The notes under the pieces are model-generated. The model was not told the DNA's origin. It searched no databases and worked only from the letters and a program-made list of their open reading frames with translations. From Triplophysa rosa (lineage: Eukaryota > Chordata > Actinopteri > Cypriniformes > Nemacheilidae), in NCBI RefSeq assembly GCF_024868665.1, contig NC_079910.1, positions 7,722,976 to 7,786,975 of the forward strand: DNA of 64,000 nt, read 5' to 3'. This document shows positions 47,880 to 60,337 of this stretch, piece by piece. Position 1 is the first letter of the stretch, and each line of letters starts with the position of its first letter. The position numbers and the translations under genes were made by a program.

Positions 47880-49090
47880 ATTAAGTTCATTCAAACATGA
47901 ACTAACAATTAATAATACTTCCACTTTTGAATTGTGCATTATTTAAGTCTAGTAGCACCCTCGCAATGGTCTATGGTGTTTGTACACTTTAGTGGATTAA
48001 TAAATGCTAGGAAAGTCGTCAAGACAACACTGTAGCTAAGACAAATTGTCCTCAGAAAATGTACAAATCTAATCATACATATAAATGTTGTGTGGTTGTG
48101 CTGAGGACAGTTAGACTGTTGTGGACATAGAACAATGACAAGATGTTCAAAGAGCTCAGAGCACTTAAAGAAATTGGACTTCTGACTCTAATAGCACATG
48201 GCTAGAGTCTCTCCTGAATGATAAAAAATACACTCATTTATCATGATAGCCTCATAAAAACACTCCACAGATATGAACCTTTCTTTCCTGCGCAAGCCCT
48301 CCTCAATTATGTATAACATTGTTGTGCCTTTTACCAGGACTTTGTGCAACTGCAGCTTTTTCTTTTTAAGGAAACAGTGGCTTACATGGAGGTTTCGAGA
48401 AACCGGTAGAGGTGGATCATCTTACACATGTTCCTCTCTTGTTATCTGTGCTGGAATCTTGCAGCCTTTTTCATTCCCTCGTCAGGTGAATTTGGCCTAA
48501 TCCAGCCATTTGTGCTGAGTGATAGGATTTCATACCTGAGGGCAGGTGGCTTCGAGAGAGCGGGAAAGAAAGACAGGACGACCATTGTTTTTCCTAGGCG
48601 TGCACCCCAGACTTTAACCATTTAATGAGGGGTGGGAGGTTAAAGGTGGATTGAGAGAGGATAGCTGGAAAAGGCTGTGGGGGAGGTTCAGACAGGTGGA
48701 TAAGAGAGAAAGAGGGGAGCAGCCACATTCCACAGCATTAGGTTGCTATGATTCTTTTGTGGTGGGAGAATATAGAATATAGTGTTGTGCTCTCAGGGCA
48801 CAAGGGTATAAAGATAACCGCAACAAAGCGCTGCAGTGATCGCTCGCTTGTTCAATTTCTTTTTTCTGTGGAGACTTCAGATAATTCTTCAGTAAGATGT
48901 TGTAAGAACTGAAACAACCAAACCAACTTGAATATCACTATGCATCTTGTCAAGCATTGCAAATGACAAAATCGAACTGCATATAAAACCATTAACTAAT
49001 AGTTTGAAGTAAAATTTGCTTATTAAATATATATTTAATAAATAAATATTATTTTTTTAATATATTAAAATGTATTTAAAATGTATTAAA
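47880..49090 (+). other. Intronic stretch, no gene seen
   Basis: Unique-looking with a purine-rich patch at 48625-48725; AT-rich at 49015-49090. Confidence 0.4.
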
Positions 49091-49093
49091 ATA

Positions 49094-49505
49094 TTAAAGG
49101 AACAGTACAGCCAAAAATGAAAAGTCTGTCATCATTTACCATAGTAGGAGAAATTGCTTTATAAATGCCTTTGTTCTTTTGAACACAAAAGAAGATATTT
49201 TGAAGAATATAAAGCAAACCGTTCTGGGGCACTTTTGACTACCATAGTAGGAAAAATGACAATGGTAGTCAAAAGTGCCCCAGAACGGTTTGCTTTCCTA
49301 TATTATTCGAAATATCTTCTTTTCTGTTTAACAGAACAAAAAAATTATGAAGACATTTTTCCTACTATGGTAGTCAATGGTGGCCACGAACTGTTTGGTT
49401 ACAAGCATTCTTCCAAATATCTTTCTCTGTGTTCATCAGAACAAAGACATTTATACAGATTTGGAACTACTCGAGGGTGAGTAAATGATGACAAAATTGT
49501 GTTTT
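49094..49505. mobile_element. MITE family 1 long subtype (copy H)
   Basis: Starts TTAAAGGAACAGTACAGCC. An internal perfect hairpin lies around GGGGCACTTTTGACTACCAT and its inverse ATGGTAGTCAAAAGTGCCCC. GGGTGAGTAAATGATGACA is near the end. Nearly identical to copy B in the centre. Confidence 0.85.
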
Positions 49506-50654
49506 AAGTGTGGTTTCTACAAAAGCTTCTACCATCACTTAATAATCCCAGAGCTCATAATCTGTCTTGGAATGTTTATACATTATCATTAAAAATCAAT
49601 TGCTCTTTGGAGAAAATAAATTGGATTTTTACACTGGGAAACCCAGTTATTTCACCATTCACTGGTCAGTGCAGAGACATCTAAGACTGATTCAGGATCA
49701 TTGCGTCGAACTCTAAGAACAGGGCAGCCTCATTCACTTACAGAAGTGTCTTTTTGTAATTGCCAGTGAAGCTACTGAACATTAGATCATTAGCACTCCC
49801 GCTTCCTCGCTTTGTAGCGTATATACCCTTTCAGATTTACCCTCAGACTTTCATGACATTTTACTATCCATCAAAGACGTCCGTGTGCCCTACAGCCAGG
49901 ACCATTCACATAGATTTACAGATGAAAAAGAAGGGATCATCTCACCAGTCAAACTGGCCTTCAGCCAAACATGTGTGATTTATGATTGTGGGAGGAAAAT
50001 AATAGGAACTTGAGAAGGAACAACTCAGGGCTTATAAAAGGAAGAGGAGAGGGATGGCGAGAAAGATTAATGAACGGTAATGTAAAGGGAATCAGCAGCG
50101 TCCTTATAGGAGATCTGTCAGTTTCACGGCTCTTTTACAGTTTGTGGGGATCACTGGCCAAGTGTAAGCGAGTACATTTTGGCACATGAAGAATGCACCT
50201 CAGCACAGTACATTATTTGTCACACACACACGTACATATATATTTGAAGTTTCAAAATTTTAATAAATTAAAAACAATAAAATCTACATTTTGACAAAAA
50301 AATGTATAATACATTTTTCTTTCAGTACACATTTCAGCTCATTAGGTCATTAATCGAATAAAACAACTGGTGACATGTTTGTACAAAAGGTCAGATTTTC
50401 TTGCTTCCGAACCACACAGTGCTCTTGCAGTCCTTAGATTTTTGGACCTCATTGTACTTGCATGAGTGAGAGTCAGACTTTTTGTGAGCTGTGTTTTTGT
50501 GATTTCATATCATTCGCTTGTTTTGCTGGTCTCTGTTCTCTGCTCTGTTTGTCATGGTTCTCCCATATTAATAAGTATTATTCATTGCTACTGACCTCAA
50601 TACATCTATTTGCTTTTTTCCGTAAAGCTAAGAAAACATGCGCTGGTTAAAAAC

Positions 50655-50721
50655 ATCACACAGGTTTAAAATGACAACAGGGAGTAAATGATGACTTTGA
50701 AGGTGAAGTATTCCTTTAAGG
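50655..50721. mobile_element. MITE family 1 right-half fragment (copy I)
   Basis: CACAGGTTTAAAATGACAAC and GGTGAAGTATTCCTTTAAGG. It is interrupted at its end by the hAT-like element that follows. Confidence 0.7.
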
Positions 50722-51019
50722 CAGTGGTTCTCAACAGGGGGCCCTGGCCCACAAGGGGGCCCCAGCTGACTTCCAAGGGGGTCTCAGGGTGACAAATAAT
50801 TTAAAATGAGCATTGAAATACATTTTAAAACAACTAAAAACCAAGATATTTCTTATTATTTGTCTATTTTTATATTGCATAAACACTTTACTGGTTAATG
50901 TCAAGCTCTGAAATATTTTTGGGGGTCGAAATTTTGAGTTTCTGTGAGCCGGAGGGAGGTCTTTAAATATTGTTGAATACAGTGGGGGGCCTTGGAGTCA
51001 AAAAGGTTGAGAACCCCTG
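50722..51019. mobile_element. hAT-like MITE with exact 8-bp target duplication
   Basis: Begins CAGTGGTTCTCAAC and ends GTTGAGAACCCCTG. The 8-bp direct repeat CTTTAAGG flanks it (50714-50721 and 51020-51027). Length 298 bp, no coding capacity. Termini and 8-bp duplication are typical of the hAT superfamily. Confidence 0.85.
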
Positions 51020-51027
51020 CTTTAAGG

Positions 51028-52525
51028 GATATTTTAACCCCTTGTGCCAAATATGTAATTTGACGTGAATATCAAATAAGAATCATTTGAGTTTTGATAT
51101 CACTGCTGTCCTTCTGAAACCTTGTATCTCCATATTTCTTGATTTTATTGTTTGCCATACATCATTATTATTAGTCACCCTTTGTGTTTGTCACTGGGTT
51201 TTGCAAATATCTAACCAATAAATATTTAAAGATGCTTGTCAACTTTTACAACACAGCATTTAATCATTTTAAAAGTACAGCGTTTTTTCCATTTCCTGAA
51301 AAATAGCGACAGTGACGATATAAGAATAATTTTCTGTTTTATTCATTCATTTTTGTCTGTATTTCTCAGTCAAATGAGCAACCTAATTTTTGTTTCATTG
51401 TGGTTGGTGGCCAACATTCTAATCAGAACTCAAGTCGTGTATGGACTTGAAGAGGAAACGTTTCTAGATGCTATCTCCTACAGCCATCCTCCCTCTCAGA
51501 CATTCTCGCTGTAGGCCCTCGTTAAAGCCAAGACCAGATTTATCCCAGGATTAGGGTGTGCATCTGCTTCCACGCCCAGAACATGTGCACGGGGGCCAAG
51601 GGCCGTGAGAAAGGGGATACTTACAGAAAGTACCTGTACATTTTTCTACTTCAATCAGTTTCAGAGCAAAGCAGTCTCTATCAGCGTGGCTGTGCTCTTC
51701 TCTGTAACTCTTCAATCACACTCAGCACTTTTCCTTTAGAGACAGGTTGATCATTGAAGCAGCCTTGATTCACCTACTTATAAAATCAAGGCTCAGTCTT
51801 TCTGGGGCTTTTCTTGCAGCCATCTATTATCCAACCAGGGTGTCATTACACCCATTCTCTGTCATTACTTCACCCGTATTTAGCCACTAAGCCTTCCTGC
51901 CTGAAAATAGTGTTTGTGTGTGGCTATATCTGTATCTGTTTGTTTGTGAAGATTAGCCACTGGTAATGAATACAGCCAATGTTTTTCTGTGACGTTCTTA
52001 CATGCAAGCAAGACTCTGGATTTGGGGGGAGGGAGTGAGGGGGTACATGGCTTGGTTTGCAAGGCAAGTTCATCCATCTACAGAAATGCTTGTGATGGAG
52101 ATCTTGGTCATCACAAGCTTATTTTTTCAATACTTTCCTCTAACATAGATCTGTTTCAACCTAAATCAGTCATGTGATTTTGGGGCAGGACTAACAGTTT
52201 TTCAACCAATGGCAGATAAGTTTTTTTTTAAATGTTTAAACAAATTATTTTTGCCACATTTTGGTGACAAAATAGTGCATTACTGTACATCAGTTTTAAT
52301 GCATTTCGATCTATCCTGGATTTGAACCAATGTGGTGACCTTCTGAGTATGTGTGCACAAACTATAACCAATGTATAATTCAGACTGGAGTAAATCAAAA
52401 TCTGTAAAATTATAGCGTCTGCAAATAACATTTAGGTCATTATGACAGTGCATCTATCACAGGCATGTAATTTGTGATGACATTTTAAATCACAGGTCTG
52501 TCGGTATACACATTCTTTATCTCTG
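51028..52525 (+). other. Intronic stretch, no gene seen
   Basis: Short open frames only; no element recognised with confidence. Confidence 0.4.
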
Positions 52526-52528
52526 TAC

Positions 52529-52612
52529 TGTGTGTGTGTGTGTGTGTGTGTGTCTCTCTCTCCTTCACACACACACACACACGCACGCACGCGCACACGC
52601 ACACACACACAC
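52529..52612. repeat. (TG)n facing (CA)n: self-complementary microsatellite pair
   Basis: A TG run (52529-52553) and a CTCTCTCTCC spacer are followed by an interrupted CA/CG run (52566-52612). The two runs can pair as a hairpin. Confidence 0.9.
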
Positions 52613-53149
52613 TGTCTCATTCGAGTGCCGTGCAGTGGAAGCGTGCTATCGCGTGTGTTTATGTACAATATATTTGTGTAGGTATGATGAGAGAGATTAA
52701 TATCAGACAGCCTCCCGCACACCTCTGTGCTGAAGCGTAACGGATGCTTATCACAGTCAATCATATGTTCACCACACTCACGGTGCACACACACGAACCG
52801 CAGATGTGGCGTTGTGTCTCACCTCACCAGCGCCTCGTATAGCAAGGAATGATGGCCAGGGTTTGAAACTTCAAAGCAATATGGGTTAGTTGAAGAGAAG
52901 ATTTTATCTCTCTGGCTTTGTATTTAACATGCAAAGCCCTTGGGGAGGGGCTGGGGACTTCAGGGGCCTAAAAATTCAGGGGGGAGACTAATTGATTAAG
53001 AGCTGTGAAACAAGGATAAAGGGATTTATATTCCGTTTGATATCTGTGGAAGGGTCAGTAAGCAAGGTCACAGCAGCACCTCCTTGTGGCCAAATATAGG
53101 TTTGCTTTTGTGTATGGAGCATGTAATGCAGTCAAAATCAGGTCTGCTT

Positions 53150-53222
53150 TTAACATTTACATATTACATTTACTGATGTATTCATTTAGCAGACGCATTT
53201 ATCCAAAGCAACTCACAAATGA
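53150..53222 (+). repeat. Common teleost repeat fragment
   Basis: TTCATTTAGCAGACGCATTT and ATCCAAAGCAACTCACAAAT match the fragments near 12240 and 44980. Confidence 0.6.
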
Positions 53223-53871
53223 AAGAGCATTTAACATTTTGTCAAAAAGCTAAACAATAATTGTAGTTTACCAAGCTGTTCATTAAAAGATACAGTTGGC
53301 ACTGGCTAAAAGAGTCCCCATGTATAATTCATCTTTCTCAACTGCCAAAAGTTATGATTTGTTTTGATTCAAAATTATAAGTAGGTGGCAAAAATGTAGC
53401 ATTATTATTATTATTGATTTTCTTGCTTATACAGTACCTACATTGTGCTGTTGATTTTCAGTAGTCTGTGGCTGGTAAGCGGAGCTTTATTCTTGACCGA
53501 TATACGGCTTGTTGTTTCTCTTGTTATTTTCTAAAGCGCTTGAAGGAAGTCAGGCGAAGTGCAGAAGTGTTAAGAAGTTTGTTCATATTAATTACATGAG
53601 AATGTTAATGAGCAGCTACTTTTATGTGCTCTTTTTGAGTGAAGAAATGGAGTCGGAGGGTTAGAGAAACGACTGGCGACCCAGATGCTCTCAGACTGGC
53701 AGCCACTCCAGATGTAAGTGCAGGGATGTGCCGTTATGGCAAGTTTATGAAATTAATACTTCAACCTCTAAAATCTAAATGATGAGTCACTTTTTACAAA
53801 CTGTTAAAATAGCTGACATGCACACCTGTGACCAATTGAAATACAAACATAGGTACAGTATTTTATATACT

Positions 53872-53872
53872 G

Positions 53873-53906
<34 letters not shown>

Positions 53907-53909
53907 TTT
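53872..53909. repeat. (TA)n followed by poly(T)
   Basis: A short TA run then 21 T; assembly length here may be unreliable. Confidence 0.9.
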
Positions 53910-55215
53910 GTAGATAGAACATTCTTTTTTCCTCAAAACAGTCCCACGATGTACACAACATAAAGAAAAAACATCACATAATGTAAACAAGTAAGAATAT
54001 GCGATTAACTCAATTTTGACAATAATGTCAGATAGAACCTTATAGTTCCAAGGTGAAGAAATATATTGCTTTTGGCCATTTATCACATATCACTGTGATG
54101 ATTTTGGGATATTTTGATAATTCTATCATTGTTTAATAAACATTGCTTTCTTATCTACATCTCTCGATAAAGATAAGCTTCTTGTGACCATGCATTGCAA
54201 TAGTTCAGCTTACAGCTTTAGTAATACCGCATTCATGTGTGTTACTATATGGGTGCTGTCTTTATATTATGTGGTTGGTTTTGGAGGTGGATTGCGTTGG
54301 CGGTCAGGTGAGGGGCATTCTGTCTCGTCCTGCTGTTCTGAGACGGGACCAGAATAGTGAGCAGCGCAGTGCTGCCGTCACAGTAATTGGACCCAAATTG
54401 GTTAAATGAATGAGCCATTTCTGGTGCCTTGGTCACAGCTGAGGACAGGGCACACAGACACGCTCTCAAACCCTCAGCATGCAGAGGAATAAAATGAAAA
54501 TATTAATTCACTCTGTGTAGCTGTTTCTGGAGATTCAACAGATGAGTTTTGATCAATTTCGGTTTGAGAGCTGATGTGATTGTTTTCCCTCATTTACAAC
54601 TGTAGTGAAAAAAACTTGACCTTATCACCAGATTGTCTTGTGTGGACTTCTTAGATTTCAGCTAATTAAATCTCTCCGGCACTAGCAAATTTGGTAAAAA
54701 GGCATCCGCTTTAAGCAAATGTAAATAAATGTAGTAAAGCTGAATCTAAACACTGTTGAGAATTCATTGTGTATTGCACCAGGCTGTCCCTGCATGCTTT
54801 AATAAATAAAAACCTAAGAAAATAAAATATCGAATTTCTTGTCCCTTGCTGAGTAACTCTATTATTATAAACCAACTGTTCCCTCTTTCAGGTTTTATTT
54901 GATAGTTGAGAGAGATGGCACCTGCCAACCATAATATATGCCGTAATTACAAAGGACTCTTTGTTGTGGAATACGCAGTGCAGGTGGCTCTGAGAGGTAC
55001 AATTTGTGTTTTTTTATGATCTGTGACTCCATTGTTTGCCAAGTGACTGATAACTTAATAAAACTGTCTTTCATGCTGTGAAATGTCCTCCAAATAGCCA
55101 CGAAACATGTATTTTAATTTTGTCCGATTTCATGGCTAGTTTTGATTTGCCTTCAAGGGAGAAACATGTTTTCCCACAAAAAAATCATGTAAGTAGTGCG
55201 TCAAGGTTGTGTTAT
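53910..55215 (+). other. Intronic stretch, no gene seen
   Basis: AT-rich, small open frames only. Confidence 0.4.
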
Positions 55216-55221
55216 GTTCCT

Positions 55222-55330
55222 GCAGCTTAATTGGTTGCTTATGGAGTTAGAAAGGTCAGGGGTTTGATCCTAATGCAGGGACGCTAATAGCATGTTTATC
55301 CTAAATGCACTGCAAGTCACCTGTAGGACC
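55222..55330 (+). mobile_element. tRNA-derived SINE, degraded
   Basis: A box B-like GGGTTTGATCCTAATG lies downstream of a GTTAGAAAGGTCAGG stretch. A trailer AAATGCACTGCAAGTCAC follows, similar to the fragment at 37030. Confidence 0.5.
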
Positions 55331-55597
55331 AACAAAAAAACTGTTTGTTGTCACATAAGATCTATGTTTAATATCTAAAGCTCATCTAGATAGTCATGAT
55401 TAAAATACACTGATATAATGACAGAGAGTAAAACACAAGCACACAGATAGCGGCTGATTCAGAGGGGACTAAACATCTATCTGTATCTCTCCTCTCATTA
55501 ATCTGCATTTGCACCAGTCTCACTCTGAACGACAGGTGCTCAGTGAGGGGCTCTGTGGGACCCCTGGCTCTCATTCTTCCTTTCTTCCTTCCTCTCT

Positions 55598-55618
55598 GTC
55601 TCTCTCTCTCTCTCTCTC
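55598..55618. repeat. (CT)n microsatellite
   Basis: About 10 CT units in a pyrimidine-rich patch 55575-55632. Confidence 0.9.
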
Positions 55619-56100
55619 GTTCCCTCTCTCTTTGCAATTTGTTCAGGGCCACTGCTGCTTGCCAGGGGACATCTGTGTTCCTCCAAAGCCTGCCATGCTG
55701 TTTTTCCTTTTTCCCCTCTCTCTCTTCTCTCATTGATCTAATTTCTTCTGCTATCTTTGCTCATATATATTGCTTGTATAGCATATATTGCTTGTTTTTA
55801 CTGTATTACTGAAAAGCAACAATGCAGATGCATTGAACTAAAGAGATACTGTATTCCATCACATATCCCATAAGAAAGAAAAATAATAAATCAGATCTTT
55901 TGAAGGGGAAGTCTCCTGCTAAGAAATCGCAGTTGTTTCTAAAAGAACAACCCAAAAACATCTTAACTCAAACCTTTCTGATCTCAAATTCTCCCAAGAC
56001 TAAATGGTCTGAGCTATCTACATTCATGTTATGTAAACAATTGACTCATTTAATTCTATTCCAATTTCTTTTCAAGACTTTTAGGAGAAACATATGAGAC

Positions 56101-56213
56101 GGGATAGTTCAAAATGATTCATTCATCATTTATTCATGTCATTTAAAACGCTTTCGTCTGTGGAACACAAAAGAAGATATTTTGAGAAATTTCTGGGTGA
56201 ACTGTCCCTTTAA
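56101..56213. mobile_element. MITE family 1 short copy (copy J)
   Basis: GGGATAGTTCAAAATG at the left, AACACAAAAGAAGATATTTT inside and GGGTGAACTGTCCCTTTAA at the right. Confidence 0.75.
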
Positions 56214-56667
56214 GAGAAACATGAAGATGTCCATTATGTCTCTGGACCAGCCTCTGAGCAATTTGTTTTATATGTTATGTTGTTTATTTGTTACATTTAT
56301 AGTTAAGACCAATTATATGAGCAATTATTCAAGGATTGTTAATGGAAACATTAAGGCAGGGAATCATTAAGTGTGATCAAAATCATTAAATTCCATACAA
56401 TTCCATTCCCTAATGGATCAGTCACACTGATAGGGTGGATATAACCGCACCCTGCATGCCTCACTAGAAAGAATTGTACTGAATGCATTCAATTCTGCTC
56501 TAATGTTGCCCAGAGGAGAAAAGTGATCCTACAAATGGTGTTCTGTTCCCTTGGGTGCCTCTTTGCACCTGAAGAAATGAAGTGGCTGATTTTTTATCCT
56601 AATGCAACCAATTAAACCACCGACCTTCCGGTCTGGAGGTGATCGGACAAATAAGACCAATTCTTTT

Positions 56668-56820
56668 GGATTTGGATTTGGATTTGGATTCAATTTATTG
56701 TCATTGCACATGTACAAGTACAAGGCAACGAAATGTGACCTCTGCATTTAACCCATCCAGAGAGTAGTGAACACACGTACCCCCGGAGCAGTGGGCAGCT
56801 ATCACTACAGCGCCCGGGGA
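56668..56820 (-). mobile_element. 5'-truncated tRNA-type SINE
   Basis: On the minus strand it carries the body CACTGCTCCGGGGG, CATTTCGTTGCCTTGTACTT and tail GACAATAAATTGAATCC, then ATCCAA tandem units. It is the same family as 12735-13005 but lacks the tRNA head. Confidence 0.7.
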
Positions 56821-57870
56821 ATGCATGTTTATGTTTATGCATGTTTTGAATGTTAACATTCTTTTTTTCAGTCACTGCAGAAATCTTCTGTTTACTCCGT
56901 CAGCATTGACCTCATGATTATCATTCCTTATCTCCAAACCATTTCATTCTTATCTCTCCGCTCGCTCTCCACAATTACGCCAGCCATCTGAAAACAGCAA
57001 ACGCACAGCCTAAGAAATAGGATTGCCGAGCTTCGGTATTAGAGAGAGACGGGCACGCCTGAGATTCCATTTATCAGGCCCAAACAGGCTCGGAATTATT
57101 CGAGTTTGTTGAGTCGCTTTCCCTTGCCTTTTATCTTCCAGTGTCCTTCTCTCTATTTATAAACCTCTCCCCACTCTCTTTCTCCTGCGCTTCCAACCAT
57201 ATTCACACACGGCTGTGGATCATTCTCTTCCAAATCCTCTTTCAAACCAGCACTGAAGATTCCCTTCACACCGGCTCCCATATTGCCATCATGTATTTGT
57301 CCTTGGTCCCTGGTTGCAGCCGCAGGGCTAAACCCACATCGCCCGCCCCCTGCACTGCAGGCTCTTTAAATGTGGTGATTATGACCTCGGCGTGTGATGC
57401 AGGATTCCTGGCGTGTCTCAGCGCTATCCCCCACCCCCTGAAACGCAGCCCCTGCTCTGGTCTGATCAGGTTACTGTAGCTTGTTAGGAGAATCAGATTC
57501 ATACAGTGGCAGTACATCATCTCCCCGCGCCCCATGGGTTTGATGAGGCCGTTAAGACTGCTGGTATTATCATCAAGGCACTTTGTCCATCGTCAGAGGA
57601 TCTTGTGGTGTTGTGGTGTCTAATCAACGCTCTTGTTTGAGTTAATGCTTAAGCCTGTGATCTTCGGCAGCTGTGCTTTTTAGTGCTTTGCTATTAATTA
57701 AAGACCCAATGAAACCAAACTTATACTTTTCTTCATAGAGGACACACGAAATACTTATGCACCAACTACACCCTTATTCATAAACTGTAGTGGGCAAAAG
57801 TTATGCCCAGGGGAGTTTATTAGTACAATATTTGCTTTTAATGTGGTACAAAATGGACATAAACACTAAA
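56821..57870 (+). other. Intronic stretch; candidate conserved patch 57320-57600
   Basis: No gene. Bases 57320-57600 are GC-balanced and complex, open on both strands for about 90-110 codons, without codon or domain evidence. It could be an intronic enhancer. Confidence 0.3.
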
Positions 57871-57872
57871 AC

Positions 57873-58189
57873 TTTAAAGGCATAGTTCACCTAAAAATGG
57901 TGCCGTCTTTTACTCATCCTCTTGTCATTTCAAACCTGTATGACTTTCTTCCTTCTGCAGAACAGGAAAGAATACATTTTGAAGAATGTTGGTAACCGAA
58001 CGATGGCGGTACCCATTGACTTGCATTGGTTTTGTGTCCATTCAATAGAAGTGAATGGGTACCGCCGTTGTTCAGTTACCAACATTCTTCAAAATATCTT
58101 CTTTTGTGTTCTGCAGAAGAAAGACCATCATGTTTGAAATGGCAAGAGGGTAAGTGATTACAGAATTTTTGGGTAAACTATCCCTTTAA
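57873..58189. mobile_element. Inverted-repeat MITE, family 1, well preserved (copy K)
   Basis: Left TTTAAAGGCATAGTTCACC and right GGGTAAACTATCCCTTTAA. The centre is a long hairpin (GGCGGTACCCATTGACTTGC against GAAGTGAATGGGTACCGCC). CTTTCTTCCTTCTGCAG ends at 57960 and AGAGGGTAAGTG follows at 58146, resembling a splice acceptor and donor on the plus strand. Confidence 0.9.
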
Positions 58190-58963
58190 TGTGTTTATTG
58201 GACAAAATGATTGGGCAAAAAGGCAAACTGCAGCATTCCAGGGAATATGTGAAGAGTTCCGATGCAAAAGCCTCTAAGTGCCGTCTGGCATTTTTCTTCA
58301 AAACTGATTATTTTGATCAGGCTCTGGTGTTTGCATTAAAAGTTATTTGATGAATATGTTTTTAAATATGTCCTCTTTGCCATTAAAGTGGTATCACAGA
58401 ACCTAGACAGCAAACCAATATTGGATTATCACTAATGTAAATATCGTTGAGGGGATGCGTCTATGGTGGTCATGACTGTGCATACGTATGCATTTTTATT
58501 ACTCCGTTTATTCTGCGTGTGGTCGTAATGCATCATATACCACACACATACACGCATGCCCTTACCCTGTCATAGTGATTTACAGAGCGAGCCGAACCCC
58601 AAAAGTGTTGTTTAGTTTAAAGAGGTAATAATACATTGGGGGCAGCAAGCAGCCTGGATCTGATTTACGCATGCTGGCCGTGGTGTTTTGTCACACACGC
58701 TTTGACTCTACTCAAGGACAACTGTCCTTCTCAGACACATGCTCACACACTTCCCCGAGCAGTCTGCTGCACTTGCGCTTGTGTTTCTCTCTTTACTCGA
58801 CTCTCATTGGCTGTCAAAGAAACTGTGTCGTTTCTCAGTTGGCATGTGAACAGACTAAACGGGTTTGGGTCCCTTCACCCTCTCAGTCATGTTTTGAGTT
58901 ATGTCAGGGCTGTATTGCAGTGACAGGAGCACGCAGGCCACACTGGCAGCGAGAGTGACCGCT

Positions 58964-58965
<2 letters not shown>

Positions 58966-59005
<40 letters not shown>
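58966..59005. repeat. (AG)n microsatellite
   Basis: About 20 AG units. Confidence 0.95.
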
Positions 59006-59006
<1 letters not shown>

Positions 59007-59193
59007 ATATGCATGTTCTGTCCGATTGAGGGGTTACAGTGCAATTCAGATTTCAGCTTGCACTGAGGTTGTTAAAAAATAGTAGAAATAATCATTATTT
59101 TCTTACAGACTTTGTAAACATAAAAGTTGAAGTGGTTATCAGTTATTTTTTACTAAGACGTCAATGTTTTCAGACGTATCAAATAGACTGTTT

Positions 59194-59462
59194 TTTAAAG
59201 AGACAGTTCACAAAAAATCTGTCATCATTTATTCACCCTCATCGTATAGGACTATTTCCTATGGATGTAAAAGAAGATATTTTTTAGAAATGTCTCAGTG
59301 GTTTTGTCCATAAAATGAAAATCAATGGGTTGTTTGGTTACCAACGTTCCTCAAAATGTCTTCTGTTGTGTTCTCAGAAGAGATGTCATACAGGTTTGGA
59401 ATGTCATAAGCGTTACTAAATGATGATTTATTTTTTCATTTTTGGGTGAACTATCCCTTTAA
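59194..59462. mobile_element. Inverted-repeat MITE, family 1 (copy L)
   Basis: TTTAAAGAGACAGTTCACA at the left, TTGTTTGGTTACCAACGTTC in the right half and TGGGTGAACTATCCCTTTAA at the end. Confidence 0.85.
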
Positions 59463-60337
59463 GATACTTGTATTTTGGATCTTAAAATCCTTAGTCAAAA
59501 TGGTTTGTTTTGATTTGCAATTTGTTCTGCATTTGTGTCCCTTTAAAAATACAAACCATTCAGGTTTTTCTCTCTTTTTTTGGCTGTACTATTCCTTTAA
59601 GACACACTGCGGCACTTTAAAAGAGATCTGTTTGCACCAAAAGAGAGTATTTAGAGGATAAGTCATGTGACTTTGTTGAGCATTGCATCAGGCACCAGCA
59701 GTGTCCACAAGGACCACTGGCACTCTTTTTTTCTCTCTTTCTCTTACCAGCAGTCTTGCAACCAATCTGCCTTCTTATTCGTTCTCTTTTCCTCCCTCTC
59801 TCTTTATCTGCCTGTGCGCTGTGCAGTCATTCAGGAGTCTTGCATGCCTAATTTGAGTTAATGATGCCAGGGCTCGTTCAGACCTGAGGCCCCAGCAGGC
59901 GGAACAGCTGGGGCCAGGCTGAGACAGCATATCTCTCCAATTTTATCTCTCTTTTTCTCTATTTCATTTTTTCTCTCCTCACATCCTTGCACGTATGCCC
60001 ACAGCAGCCCTGACTACGGCACAGCCTAATGACGTCCTGTACGTGAGGGAAGCACAGGAAAAATCAGGAGAGAGTAGAAGCTTGACATGCAATCTCGAAA
60101 TAGAAGCGGAAAGGGCAAAAAATCATCCAAGATTAAGAAAGAGACAGGCAGAGGGGGTGAGAGAGAGAGGAACAGATTTAAGACTGGAGGGAATTTGAAG
60201 CAAGGAAAATCCAGCAGCAAAATTAAGCAGCTTAAAGTAACTGCTCGCTAAAGCTTCATTTTGGAAAAAGGGTCCTCATGCAGGAGGTTGCGGCGGGTTG
60301 TAAAGGATAAGAAAAGACAATCTGACAGGGAGCAGAG

